Shown here: piece by piece, positions 6,982 through 14,566 of the stretch
How positions within the stretch are numbered: position 1 is the stretch's first letter
Layout of the letters: each line of letters starts with the position of its first letter
Assembly (NCBI GenBank): GCA_016283195.1
Contig: JAEEML010000168.1
Coordinates: 1 to 29,631 of the forward strand
Origin: Deltaproteobacteria bacterium
Lineage (GTDB): Bacteria > JAEEML01
Direction of reading: 5' to 3'
Length of the DNA stretch: 29,631 nt
Notes under the pieces: model-generated
Seen by the model: the letters and a program-made list of their open reading frames with translations, nothing else
The model's database searches: none
Told to the model about the DNA's origin: nothing
Position numbers and translations under genes: made by a program

Positions 6982-7042
6982 TGGCAATCTCGCGATTGCC
7001 AATTTCGACCTTTGACAGTTTCAATTCACGCATCACTGCGAC
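6982..7042 (-). ncRNA. Putative mini-CRISPR RNA: degenerate repeat, 16-nt guide, GNRA hairpin
   Basis: Read on the minus strand, 7042-7018 is a 25-nt shortened CRISPR repeat. It starts GTCGC like the array repeat, forms a 4-bp stem CGCA/TGCG closed by a GTGA tetraloop, and ends in TGAATTGAAAC, the exact 11-nt handle of the array. Next come 16 nt (7017-7002), TGTCAAAGGTCGAAAT, matching a site beside the cas5c promoter. Then TGGCAATCGCGAGATTGCCA (7001-6982) forms a perfect 8-bp stem with a GCGA loop, where a crRNA would carry its 3' repeat hairpin. Cas5c cutting would give a 47-nt crRNA-like RNA. No clear own promoter is visible; readthrough from cas3 is possible. The parts are seen directly; a role in cas autorepression is inferred from CreR/CreA RNAs known in other CRISPR types. 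Confidence 0.65.
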
Positions 7043-7087
7043 TAAAAGCCAGTATTTCATACCTACCATAAAAATTCCAGTCCCATT

Positions 7088-9622
7088 TCAAGCAAAGAGT
7101 GGCGAACTGTCAAAATTACATAGTTCGTATGATAACCCAAACTCATCATCATAAAAGCCATCATTCAGGGCATAAATGCCACTTTCCGGTAGAATTTCGT
7201 AAATCATATTTTCAGCCATTAGGCGCTTTAATTGATTTGAAAAAACATTTACTGAATATTGACCAGCTTCACTGAGCAGCAAGCGAAGTTTTTTTCCGTA
7301 ATCTTTTTCACCACGTTCCAAAGCACAAAGCCTGCCTGCAATGTCATTGTGGGCATAAGGGACAATAATTCCTGTAGTTATATCAGCAATTACCTCAAAA
7401 TTTTCCCATGCTGTTTTAAATGCCTGTTTATATGGCATCGGCCTCAAGTTTTTATTACTGTTAATTCGTTTGTATTCCTCAAATGCCAGCTTATTGTCAG
7501 ATAGCATATCAAGAACAGTAGCTTCATGCTCTGCTACAGCGTGTCTAAGGAGTTCTGATGAAAATTTGCCATAATAATAGGAGAAAAAGCTTTCTATCGT
7601 CCGTGGATGAATAAGCTCCACTGTTTCTTCCCCAATACTATTAAATTCACGTAACACACGCTCCATACATTGCTGGCCGATTTTAAGTTCAGCTAGTGAG
7701 CCTATTTTTTCATCTTGAAGAGCAAATATGGCCACCGTGCCGTTTATCTTATTACCATTTTCATCAGTAAGCTCATTATTACGATTACACCGTCCTGCTG
7801 TTTGAATAATAGAATCTAAGCCCGCCATATAACGCAGAGCACCACCAAAACTAAGGTCAACACCAGCTTCAATGAGCCTCGTGCTAACACAGATAACCTT
7901 ATCGCCATTTTTAAGGTGCCCCTGTATCTTGGCTATCTGAGCACGACGATGAGAGGGACACATATTGGTACTCAAATGATAGACAAAGTCAGCGCAATTA
8001 TTTTCTTTTATGAGTCTAAATAGCTCTTTTGCCTGCGGTTTTGTATTTACTACCGCCAAAAAGCTATTGTTTAATTTCATTTGCGTTTCTATATAATTAT
8101 ACACATCTTGAACCGAAGACTTAAATGTTCCACCGGCTGTTTTGTCGATAAAAGTTACTCTCTTCAAAGATAAAAAATGCTCCAAGGGGTTTTTAATGAT
8201 TTCATCATCAATATCGAGATGAAACATTTCTTCACCAATTTTATCAAGGCAAGGTTGGGTAGCCGTACAAAGAAGAGCAGATGATTGGCAGCATTTTACC
8301 AAATAATTAAGTCCCCAATTAAAGAGATAGGTAGAATTACTGGGAAGCGTTTGTATTTCATCAAATACTAAAACGCTATTAGCCAATCGGTGCATACGGC
8401 GAATTGCTTTTGTTCCGGCACCAAACATAGTTTCTAAAAACTGCACCATAGTTGTTACAATAATAGGTGCATCCCATGTTGCTTCATATTTCTCATACTC
8501 GTTCTCAGAATTACGCAATTCCTTCTTTTTTTCGCTGGTCAGATTGGAGTGGCATTCAAGAACTATCTGCCCTTTATTCTCTGCATTTTCCAAAACACTC
8601 CTTATCACATTGGCATTTTGGTCAATAATAGATGTATATGGGGCAATAATAAAAATGCGAGACATCTCGTGACGTTTAGCTTGTTCCAAGGCAAAACGCA
8701 GTGAAGCCAGTGTCTTACCGGCGCCAGTAACCGCAGAACAAGTATATATTCCTTTTTCACCACGCCCAATTTCAGCACAACGCTTTGATACTTCCTCGCG
8801 TATTTGTCCAAGTTTTCCGTTAGTTGAAAAACATTGCAAATGATTTTCAAGACGCTTAAGCAGGCTTTCCCAATCTGGTATGCTTTCTGAATATAAAGGC
8901 ACTTCTCCGGCTTCAAAGGCAGCGCTGTCCGTTCTATCAGCGTCAATAAGGCAACTGGAAAGATTTCTCAAATGCAGCCCCATATTGAAACAAACCTGCT
9001 TGGGAGCAATATTGCCGTTGGAATTCTTATAACAACCATTTTTACAAGCATCCAACAACACAGGCCGAGCATCATTTTTCCAATTATCGCTTTGCAAGCA
9101 TTTGCTGATTTCCAATTTTACTTTGGCTGGCAGTTTTTCTTCTATTTCCTCCAGCTCGTTATCGGGCAATTCTTTTTGCAATCGTTCAAAAAATTCTGAG
9201 TGTCCATCTGGAGCAATCATATCAGGAAGGCCAGAACCATGATGAAACATTATTGCGGCTTGAATAGCTGTAGCAGCTAGAATCTTATTCTCCGCTTGCT
9301 TTTGCAAAAGCTTTGCACCAGCTGTAGCATGGTCTTTTTTCTGTTGCGTTTTTCCGCCAACAGAGTTTTTTAAATAATTCTGCCAGGCATTAGAAGCCTT
9401 GCCAGCATCATGCAAAAGGCCTGCCAGTTTGGCAATGTCACAAAAGTTTTGGCTTTTAGAAAATAATTGAGACAAGTTACCGGTTTCCAGTAAGTGTACT
9501 TCCAGTGTTTGATAGGTTGAGTCTTCGTTTCTATACCTGGCAAGTGGTGATGAGTCAATAGTAGGTTGCACCCGCGAGCCTTCTTCTTCCTTATGAGCTA
9601 TTAGCGTTGAATCTGGAGCCAT
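7088..9622 (-). CDS. cas3: CRISPR-associated helicase-nuclease Cas3 (HD and DEAD-like domains fused)
   Basis: 844 residues, normal for I-C Cas3. It is recruited by Cascade after target recognition and unwinds and degrades the invader. The N-terminal HD nuclease has His43 in VHLLETG, the His71-Asp72 pair in GLLHDAGKAS, Asp97-His98 and HHGSG near 127. The helicase has Walker A TGAGKT (299-304), Walker B DEIQ (421-424), LLCTATQP (motif III) and QTAGRCNR (607-614, motif VI). All key residues are present, so it looks active. The gene has its own promoter and is separated by 245 nt from the cas5c operon, so nuclease and effector can be controlled separately. The ATG at 9622 has AAGGGAT upstream. 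Confidence 0.96.
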   Translation of the reverse strand: MAPDSTLIAHKEEEGSRVQPTIDSSPLARYRNEDSTYQTLEVHLLETGNLSQLFSKSQNFCDIAKLAGLLHDAGKASNAWQNYLKNSVGGKTQQKKDHATAGAKLLQKQAENKILAATAIQAAIMFHHGSGLPDMIAPDGHSEFFERLQKELPDNELEEIEEKLPAKVKLEISKCLQSDNWKNDARPVLLDACKNGCYKNSNGNIAPKQVCFNMGLHLRNLSSCLIDADRTDSAAFEAGEVPLYSESIPDWESLLKRLENHLQCFSTNGKLGQIREEVSKRCAEIGRGEKGIYTCSAVTGAGKTLASLRFALEQAKRHEMSRIFIIAPYTSIIDQNANVIRSVLENAENKGQIVLECHSNLTSEKKKELRNSENEYEKYEATWDAPIIVTTMVQFLETMFGAGTKAIRRMHRLANSVLVFDEIQTLPSNSTYLFNWGLNYLVKCCQSSALLCTATQPCLDKIGEEMFHLDIDDEIIKNPLEHFLSLKRVTFIDKTAGGTFKSSVQDVYNYIETQMKLNNSFLAVVNTKPQAKELFRLIKENNCADFVYHLSTNMCPSHRRAQIAKIQGHLKNGDKVICVSTRLIEAGVDLSFGGALRYMAGLDSIIQTAGRCNRNNELTDENGNKINGTVAIFALQDEKIGSLAELKIGQQCMERVLREFNSIGEETVELIHPRTIESFFSYYYGKFSSELLRHAVAEHEATVLDMLSDNKLAFEEYKRINSNKNLRPMPYKQAFKTAWENFEVIADITTGIIVPYAHNDIAGRLCALERGEKDYGKKLRLLLSEAGQYSVNVFSNQLKRLMAENMIYEILPESGIYALNDGFYDDEFGLSYELCNFDSSPLFA

Positions 9623-9664
9623 GGTTTCTATCCCTTCTGGAAAGGATATCTTAAATTGCGCACA

Positions 9665-9693
9665 ATACTACAGTAATTATTCTTCAAAGTCAA
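9665..9693 (-). promoter_or_regulatory. Predicted cas3 promoter
   Basis: On the minus strand TTGACT (9693-9688) is followed after exactly 17 nt by TAGTAT (9670-9665), giving 5/6 and 4/6 matches to the sigma-70 boxes. It lies about 45 nt upstream of the cas3 ATG. The guide-like sequence near the cas5c promoter does not recur here, so cas3 does not appear to share that control. Confidence 0.55.
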
Positions 9694-10020
9694 CACAGTT
9701 TGGTATGTGTGTGACAACCAATTAATTCTTGGACACCTAGATTATTCTTCGGAGGCTGGACAGTCTTTCCCCAAAACAATATTTTCCAAATTCCGCCCTT
9801 CCCCATCATCTGCCTGTTGTTAAATCATGCATCATTACTAAAACCATTTCAGCCCAAATCACCATCAACTACCAAGGCCGCAATTGCATGCTTGAACCAT
9901 TTTTGACTGCCAAAAATTAAATGCTTTTAACACTCAGTTCTATTCTCCACTGTGATCTCCATCACTGCCACGATCCTAAAATTATTATAAAAGTGGCGCG
10001 GCTTTACTAAGGAGGTTACC
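9694..10020. other. Intergenic stretch between cas3 and a divergent secreted-protein gene
   Basis: About 330 nt without a coding region, tRNA or complete mobile element that I can recognise. It forms the right boundary of the CRISPR-Cas locus. An AAGGAGG Shine-Dalgarno sequence at the right end serves the gene starting at 10021. A TATAAA at 9986-9991 could be its -10 box, but no -35 is evident. No CRISPR repeat copy is present. Confidence 0.5.
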
Positions 10021-10641
10021 ATGAAAAAATTAGCCGGTTTGTTAGCAGTATTAATTACATCTCTTACATTAAGCGGAGTTGCAAAAGCAGATGAACAAAT
10101 TGATTTTGCCGCACTAAAAGTTGGCGATACAATTAAACTTGGCCATTATGAACAAGATGGCGATGAAGCTAACGGTCCAGAAGCCATTGAATGGCAAATT
10201 GTTTTTGTTAAAGGCAAAAAAATATTGGCCTTAGCCAAAAATAACCTGGAACTTTATGATTTTCAGCCTAATTACAAATTGCCCAATGTAGCTATTCAAG
10301 AAGCGGCCCTCACCCTGCTCTCTTGGACAAAAAAAGATTTTGTCAAAAAAGCTTTTACCAAAGAGGAAAAAGCTCATGTTAAAGAAAGCTTTGTATTAAG
10401 CGATAAAGATGTTCTCAAAATGGTGCCGGCAGAATTTCGCGCGGCCAAGCCATCGGCCCATGTTTTGAAAAAAGGCGCCGAGGTGGGAGCCAATGGCAAT
10501 TGTCGCTGGTGGCTACAAAAAGACAGCAATTCTTATTCCGGTCATCATGATTTAATTAATGCCGACGGCACTTTTGGCAGCGAAGTTCTTTTTAAAAACA
10601 AAGTTTCCGCCATTCGCCCGGCCATTTGGTTAAAACCATAA
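10021..10641 (+). CDS. Secreted DUF6273-like protein
   Basis: 206 residues. The N-terminus is a clear Sec signal peptide: KK, a hydrophobic core of Leu/Ala/Ile, and an AKA cleavage site near residue 23. The mature part has the pattern of DUF6273 domains, which are common in exported proteins of host-associated bacteria. It begins VGDTIKLGHYEQDGDE, then IEWQIVFVKGKKILALAK, and ends with a GNCRWWLQKD block and SAIRPAIWLKP. The function of this family is unknown, so none is claimed. A strong AAGGAGG precedes the ATG. The next gene starts 49 nt downstream on the same strand and is also exported. Confidence 0.75.
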   Translation: MKKLAGLLAVLITSLTLSGVAKADEQIDFAALKVGDTIKLGHYEQDGDEANGPEAIEWQIVFVKGKKILALAKNNLELYDFQPNYKLPNVAIQEAALTLLSWTKKDFVKKAFTKEEKAHVKESFVLSDKDVLKMVPAEFRAAKPSAHVLKKGAEVGANGNCRWWLQKDSNSYSGHHDLINADGTFGSEVLFKNKVSAIRPAIWLKP

Positions 10642-10690
10642 TTATTTCCGTAAGTTATATATTATTAATACCTATTTAAGGAGATATTGT

Positions 10691-11734
10691 ATGAAATTTA
10701 TTAAACCAATGCTGCTTCTTTTAGGGATTACTCTCACTCTCTCTGCCTGTGGCGACGATACTCACCAAAATGGTGACACCCCCCAAATAAAACAAAAAAC
10801 AGATAATAACAACAACAGCAACAATAACAATAACACCACAAATACAGATACGATTATTGATAATAACAGCAATAATACAGATATTGATACAAATACAGAT
10901 ACAAATAATAATAACAACAATAATAATACTGATGCAGATACTGTTACCGACACTGACAACAATAACGACAATAGTGATAACTACTCAATAACTCAAGTAA
11001 AAAATGGTTTAACTGTTGGTGATACTATACAATTACAAGTTTATAAAAACGGCTCAGCTTTTGATGGTGCCAGTTGGAGCTCAGATAATGAAATATTCGC
11101 CACCGTCGATGAGAGCGGTCTGGTCACTGCCCTCTTTCCGGGCGAGGTTAACATCATCGCCACCATCGATGAGAAAACCACAGTTAGCAGCAATATAACT
11201 GTTAACGCGCGTAATAGTACCATGTATAAATTTGCCATGGAAAAAGGTACACCGGCCGTAGATAAAGATACCGGCCATGTCGTTGTGGCCTTTGTCAGCG
11301 TCAAAATCGATAATTATGGGCAAACCAGAGAGTTATCTTTTACCTACGATGTTGCCACAGAAGATTGCCTCATTAAATCCGCACTCCGTGGCACCACCAA
11401 CGGCGGCACTCCTTTTACATTAATTGGTTATAATGATTTTACCTGGGGCGATTACAAAAATGGTTCATTCTACGGCGCCTATTTCCAAGATAACCCCAAT
11501 AATGAGCTCGGCTATGACTATGCTATTATCTCCTTCAATAACAAGGAACTCACCTTCTACAACCACAGCGAAATCTATCTGCCGACAACCTATACTTACT
11601 ACATTGAATACAGCGACTGGGAAAAGCAAGAAGTCGAAAGCGTAGTGGAACCCATTTGGGTGCGGATACAAGAGTGCCCACTCTATGCCAATGATATGTT
11701 TGAGAAATTTAACTACAATCTAACTCTCTTCTAA
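10691..11734 (+). CDS. Asn-rich lipoprotein with a Big_2-like domain
   Basis: 347 residues. The signal peptide ends in a lipobox, LTLSAC, with the lipidated Cys at 20, so this is a probable surface or periplasmic lipoprotein. Residues 35-98 are a low-complexity Asn/Thr/Asp stalk encoded by repeated AAT, AAC, ACA and GAT codons. Residues about 103-172 resemble a bacterial Ig-like Big_2 domain: LTVGDTIQLQVYKNG, SWSSDNEIFATVDESGLVTAL and GEVNIIATID. The C-terminal 170 residues are rich in Tyr and aromatic residues and I do not recognise them. AAGGAGATATTGT precedes the ATG. The stalk plan is shared with the lipoprotein at 27340, and both may display a C-terminal domain away from the membrane. 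Confidence 0.8.
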   Translation: MKFIKPMLLLLGITLTLSACGDDTHQNGDTPQIKQKTDNNNNSNNNNNTTNTDTIIDNNSNNTDIDTNTDTNNNNNNNNTDADTVTDTDNNNDNSDNYSITQVKNGLTVGDTIQLQVYKNGSAFDGASWSSDNEIFATVDESGLVTALFPGEVNIIATIDEKTTVSSNITVNARNSTMYKFAMEKGTPAVDKDTGHVVVAFVSVKIDNYGQTRELSFTYDVATEDCLIKSALRGTTNGGTPFTLIGYNDFTWGDYKNGSFYGAYFQDNPNNELGYDYAIISFNNKELTFYNHSEIYLPTTYTYYIEYSDWEKQEVESVVEPIWVRIQECPLYANDMFEKFNYNLTLF

Positions 11735-11863
11735 AATTATTCCCATCAATTAGCAGAACCAGCCCTAAGGCCAGATGGCGCACTAGCGCCAGCTGAGAAA
11801 AAATCCTCACAAGGTGCCTGTTTTCCATTTACTAGGTAAAATTTCTGCCTGCCTTTGAGCGGA

Positions 11864-11888
11864 GCCCCTCCTTCCATGGGGGAGGGGC
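11864..11888. repeat. GC-rich inverted repeat in an intergenic gap
   Basis: GCCCCTCC (11864-11871) pairs perfectly with GGAGGGGC (11881-11888) around a 9-nt loop. A second smaller hairpin, TGGCGC/GCGCCA, sits at 11776-11791 and is followed on the plus strand by GCTGAGAAAAAA. The gap lies between two convergent genes, so either element may help to end transcription, but neither has a proper U run. Confidence 0.4.
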
Positions 11889-11939
11889 GATTTTCATAAA
11901 AATCCAATGAGTTAGGAGGAGAGGTCCGAAAAAAGCCCA

Positions 11940-12680
11940 TTAGCTAAAGCGCTTAAACTCGTGCTCATTAAGCCGCCATATAGATCCGTCTTCTGCCTGG
12001 TGGATTGGGCAATTCTGCCCCAAATCGGCAATATGCACGGCTAAAATATGGCGCGCGCTAATTTCGGCCCGGTGTGCCATGAGCTCTGCCAGGCTCACAT
12101 GCGGCCCGGAGCCCTGAGACATATTTACATCAATGATGAGCAAATCGGCATTTTTGGCTAAAAGCGGAATATTTTCGCACCATTTGGTATCACCGGTAAT
12201 AGCCACGGTGAGGCCGGCGGCAGTGATTCTATAGCCCAGTGATTCCGGGCGATGCAACATGGGCAGAGCGCTAATAGCCCCAAAAGTATCACTATAACCC
12301 TGAGGCGGAAAATCTTCATATTTAATTACAGCAGGATCGCCGGCGCCGTACCCCATGGCTAAAGTGAGCGCTTCAACATGCTCTTTGGTGGTTCCAGGGC
12401 CAATTATTTTAAGCGGCCCTTTTAGGAGAGCAGGATTATTATTAAGTTCGGCAATCATATAAGGCAGGCCGCCAAAATGGTCGCCGTGATAGTGGGTTAT
12501 TAACACGCGCTGAAAACGATCATAACCAATAGATAGCTTTTCCATCTGCGCTTTGGTGTTGGCACCGCAATCGAGCAGGAGCCCTTCCCCGCCGTGCTCC
12601 AAAAGGAGAGCTTGCTGAGCCCGGCCGCCATGGTTGCAATAGTCGCCGCTACCTAAAATTGTAATTTTTAATTCTGCCAT
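11940..12680 (-). CDS. MBL-fold metallo-hydrolase (RNase Z-like)
   Basis: 246 residues. It has the metallo-beta-lactamase fold signature HYHGDH in LITHYHGDHFGGL near residue 82, and the first-strand motif ITILGSGDYCNHGGRAQQALLLEH. Later metal ligands are in HRPESLG, AITGDTKWCENI and LAVHIADLG, an arrangement like that of RNase Z and related phosphodiesterases. It lacks the length and flexible arm expected of a true tRNase Z, so the substrate is uncertain. The start ATG shares its A with the TAA of the upstream permease gene (TAATG), so the two are probably translationally coupled. It is the last gene of the deoC operon. Confidence 0.85.
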   Translation of the reverse strand: MAELKITILGSGDYCNHGGRAQQALLLEHGGEGLLLDCGANTKAQMEKLSIGYDRFQRVLITHYHGDHFGGLPYMIAELNNNPALLKGPLKIIGPGTTKEHVEALTLAMGYGAGDPAVIKYEDFPPQGYSDTFGAISALPMLHRPESLGYRITAAGLTVAITGDTKWCENIPLLAKNADLLIIDVNMSQGSGPHVSLAELMAHRAEISARHILAVHIADLGQNCPIHQAEDGSIWRLNEHEFKRFS

Positions 12681-14563
12681 TATTCACTCCGCAAATTAAC
12701 GGCCGGCCGCACCGCCGCCGCTTGCAAAGAGGGAAAAACAGTGGCCAGATGGCAAATTATGAGGGCCGCCAAGGCGGTGACGGTAATTTCCAGCGGATTT
12801 AATAAAACACTAAGATTATCCACTAAATAAACTTGTGCCGAAAGCTGAAAATGGGCGCCGCTTAATATATAAGCTATGGCAATCCCCAAAACCACACCTA
12901 AAAGAGTGCCCGTAAGGCCGATAATCCAGCCCACCACCATAAAAATTTTCATCACCGAGGCATCGCTCACCCCGAGGGCCTTCATAAGAGCTATTTCATC
13001 GCTCTTTTCCACCACCACCATAAAAAGCGTGGAAGCAATATTAAAAGCCGCTACAATAATGATGAAAATAAGCACCAAAAACATCACTAATTTTTGAATT
13101 TTTAAGGCCATAAAAATGCCGGCATTCATCTCGCGCCAGTCCAAAGTACGGAAAGGATAACCGGAAAGGCGATTTATTACTTTAGCGGCCACCTCCTGCA
13201 CCCGCTCGGCATCTTTAACTTTGAGCTCCAGGCCGGTAACCGTGCCATCAAGGCCCATAAATTGCTGCGCCGCCGTTATATCGGCATAAATAAGCTTTTG
13301 ATCAAATTCAAAAACGCCGCTTTTAAAAACCCCGGCAATAACAAATTGCATTCTTTTAGGCGTATTGCCTTTAACTTTAGAAATGCCCACCGGCGTGGTA
13401 AGAGCCACTACATCGCCAACGCTGACATTCATATCTTGCAAAAATTCGCTGCCGACAAAAATGCCGGGCAGAATATTGGGGCCGCCGCGTTCTTTAGGGT
13501 AAAGCATATCCAAAGTAGCGCCGTTTTGCAGCTGATTGGCTACATTAGTAATCTGGGAAATACGCGCCGGATCAACACCTTTCAGCATCACACCTTGCAT
13601 GTGTCCATCGGTGGAAACCATGGCTTCATTAAAGACAAACGGCGAACCGCTTATAACGCCGGGCACCGTGCGGCATTTTTTTAAAATATCTTCGTATTCG
13701 CGAAAATCAGTGCCGTATTTTTGCACGATTAAATGAGCATTACTGTTTAAAATACGCTCTGTTACATCGCGCTGATAACCGCTCATCAGGCCGGTTACGG
13801 CAATGAGCGAAGCCACTCCCAGCATCACCCCCAAAATGGAGATAAAGGCCGTGGAACTAATTAAGCCCTGACGGCGACGGGCCATGAGGTAGCGCCAACC
13901 AATCCAGTTTTCAAAGCCGTTTTTCAGGCGGGTATTTATGAGCACATAGCACATAGATGAGGCAAATAAAGTCAGCACCAGGGTAATGAGGAGAGCCAGA
14001 GCAAAAGTGCGCATCCAACCATTGCCCAGGTAAATAATGCCCGGCCCCTGCTGCAAAATAGTAGCCAAAAAATTGGTGGTCAGCTCTTTGCTGGGAGCTA
14101 TTTTGCCGAGTAAATCATATTGCCCATGGATAAAAAAGAGTAGCCCGGCTAGGCCGGCGGCGCTTAAATTTTCCCAAAAGCCCAGCCTCTTACACTTTAT
14201 GGCCGTGACAAAGCCGGTAAAAAGCGCTGTTAGGGCTATGCCAAACCAAAGCCAGGGTTCCATGTGCGTTTGCAAAGCGCCGGCTTTGCCAATGCCGAGT
14301 GCAAGAGCGGCACTATCTCCGGCCAAAAGCAGCATAAAGGCGGTGAGCATAGCCGAAAAACTATAGCGCCACCGCCCCATAGGAGCCAAAAAAGCCACGA
14401 GAGCCGCCATAAGGCAAAGACAAGCAAAGGAGAGCGTACGCCAGTTTTCCGGCACCAAACGCAGCAGCAAAAATGTGCCGCCGCCCCAAATGAGCAAAAA
14501 CACAGTAGAAAGGGAAAGGCGCCGAAAAAGCGTATAAGATGTGGGATTTTTTAAGAAATTCAT
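12680..14563 (-). CDS. LolC/LolE-family (MacB/FtsX-type) permease with N-terminal membrane extension
   Basis: 627 residues. From about residue 217 it matches the LolC/E lipoprotein-releasing permease plan: WIGWRYLMARRRQGLISSTAFISILGVMLGVASLIAV, then a large periplasmic domain (VSVGDVVALTTP), and three C-terminal membrane segments (VMFLVLIFIIIVAAFNIASTLFMVV onwards). LolC/E proteins are usually about 400 residues. The extra 215 residues at the front hold roughly six hydrophobic segments, which is unusual. Such permeases need an ATPase partner (LolD), and none is in this window. It begins 3 nt after deoC and overlaps the MBL gene, so the three form one operon. The family is well supported; lipoprotein export as its job is inferred. 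Confidence 0.82.
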   Translation of the reverse strand: MNFLKNPTSYTLFRRLSLSTVFLLIWGGGTFLLLRLVPENWRTLSFACLCLMAALVAFLAPMGRWRYSFSAMLTAFMLLLAGDSAALALGIGKAGALQTHMEPWLWFGIALTALFTGFVTAIKCKRLGFWENLSAAGLAGLLFFIHGQYDLLGKIAPSKELTTNFLATILQQGPGIIYLGNGWMRTFALALLITLVLTLFASSMCYVLINTRLKNGFENWIGWRYLMARRRQGLISSTAFISILGVMLGVASLIAVTGLMSGYQRDVTERILNSNAHLIVQKYGTDFREYEDILKKCRTVPGVISGSPFVFNEAMVSTDGHMQGVMLKGVDPARISQITNVANQLQNGATLDMLYPKERGGPNILPGIFVGSEFLQDMNVSVGDVVALTTPVGISKVKGNTPKRMQFVIAGVFKSGVFEFDQKLIYADITAAQQFMGLDGTVTGLELKVKDAERVQEVAAKVINRLSGYPFRTLDWREMNAGIFMALKIQKLVMFLVLIFIIIVAAFNIASTLFMVVVEKSDEIALMKALGVSDASVMKIFMVVGWIIGLTGTLLGVVLGIAIAYILSGAHFQLSAQVYLVDNLSVLLNPLEITVTALAALIICHLATVFPSLQAAAVRPAVNLRSE

Positions 14564-14566
14564 TCT

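Noticed and set aside
9623-9652. A possible second degenerate CRISPR repeat just before cas3: a bulged hairpin followed by ATAGAAAC, close to the handle ATTGAAAC.
   Set aside because: Only seven of eight handle bases match, the outer GTCGC is absent, the hairpin has a bulge, and the following bases do not match any cas promoter. Chance is a sufficient explanation.
9694-9720. A match of the mini-CRISPR guide near the cas3 promoter (TGTCACAC).
   Set aside because: Only the first five bases and one later base match and no PAM-like TTC or TTT precedes it, so cas3 is unlikely to be a target.
9710-9760. A possible insertion-sequence end (GGACACCTAG with a nearby repeated ATTCTT).
   Set aside because: No matching opposite terminal repeat, target duplication or transposase fragment could be found in the gap.
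10762-10971. Minus-strand frame of almost pure Leu/Val/Ser opposite the Asn-rich tract, and a similar one at 27336-27594.
   Set aside because: Reverse complements of Asn and Asp codons read as Leu, Val and Ile; these are mirror frames and not membrane peptides.
11746-11940. A 64-codon frame overlapping the MBL-hydrolase stop by one base (TAATG).
   Set aside because: There is no Shine-Dalgarno sequence, the product resembles no protein, and it runs through GC-rich inverted repeats typical of intergenic DNA.
13262-13684. A 140-codon plus-strand frame inside the LolC/E-like gene.
   Set aside because: It is antisense to a well-supported membrane protein gene and has no start signals; its His/Arg/Asn-rich composition is that of a shadow frame.
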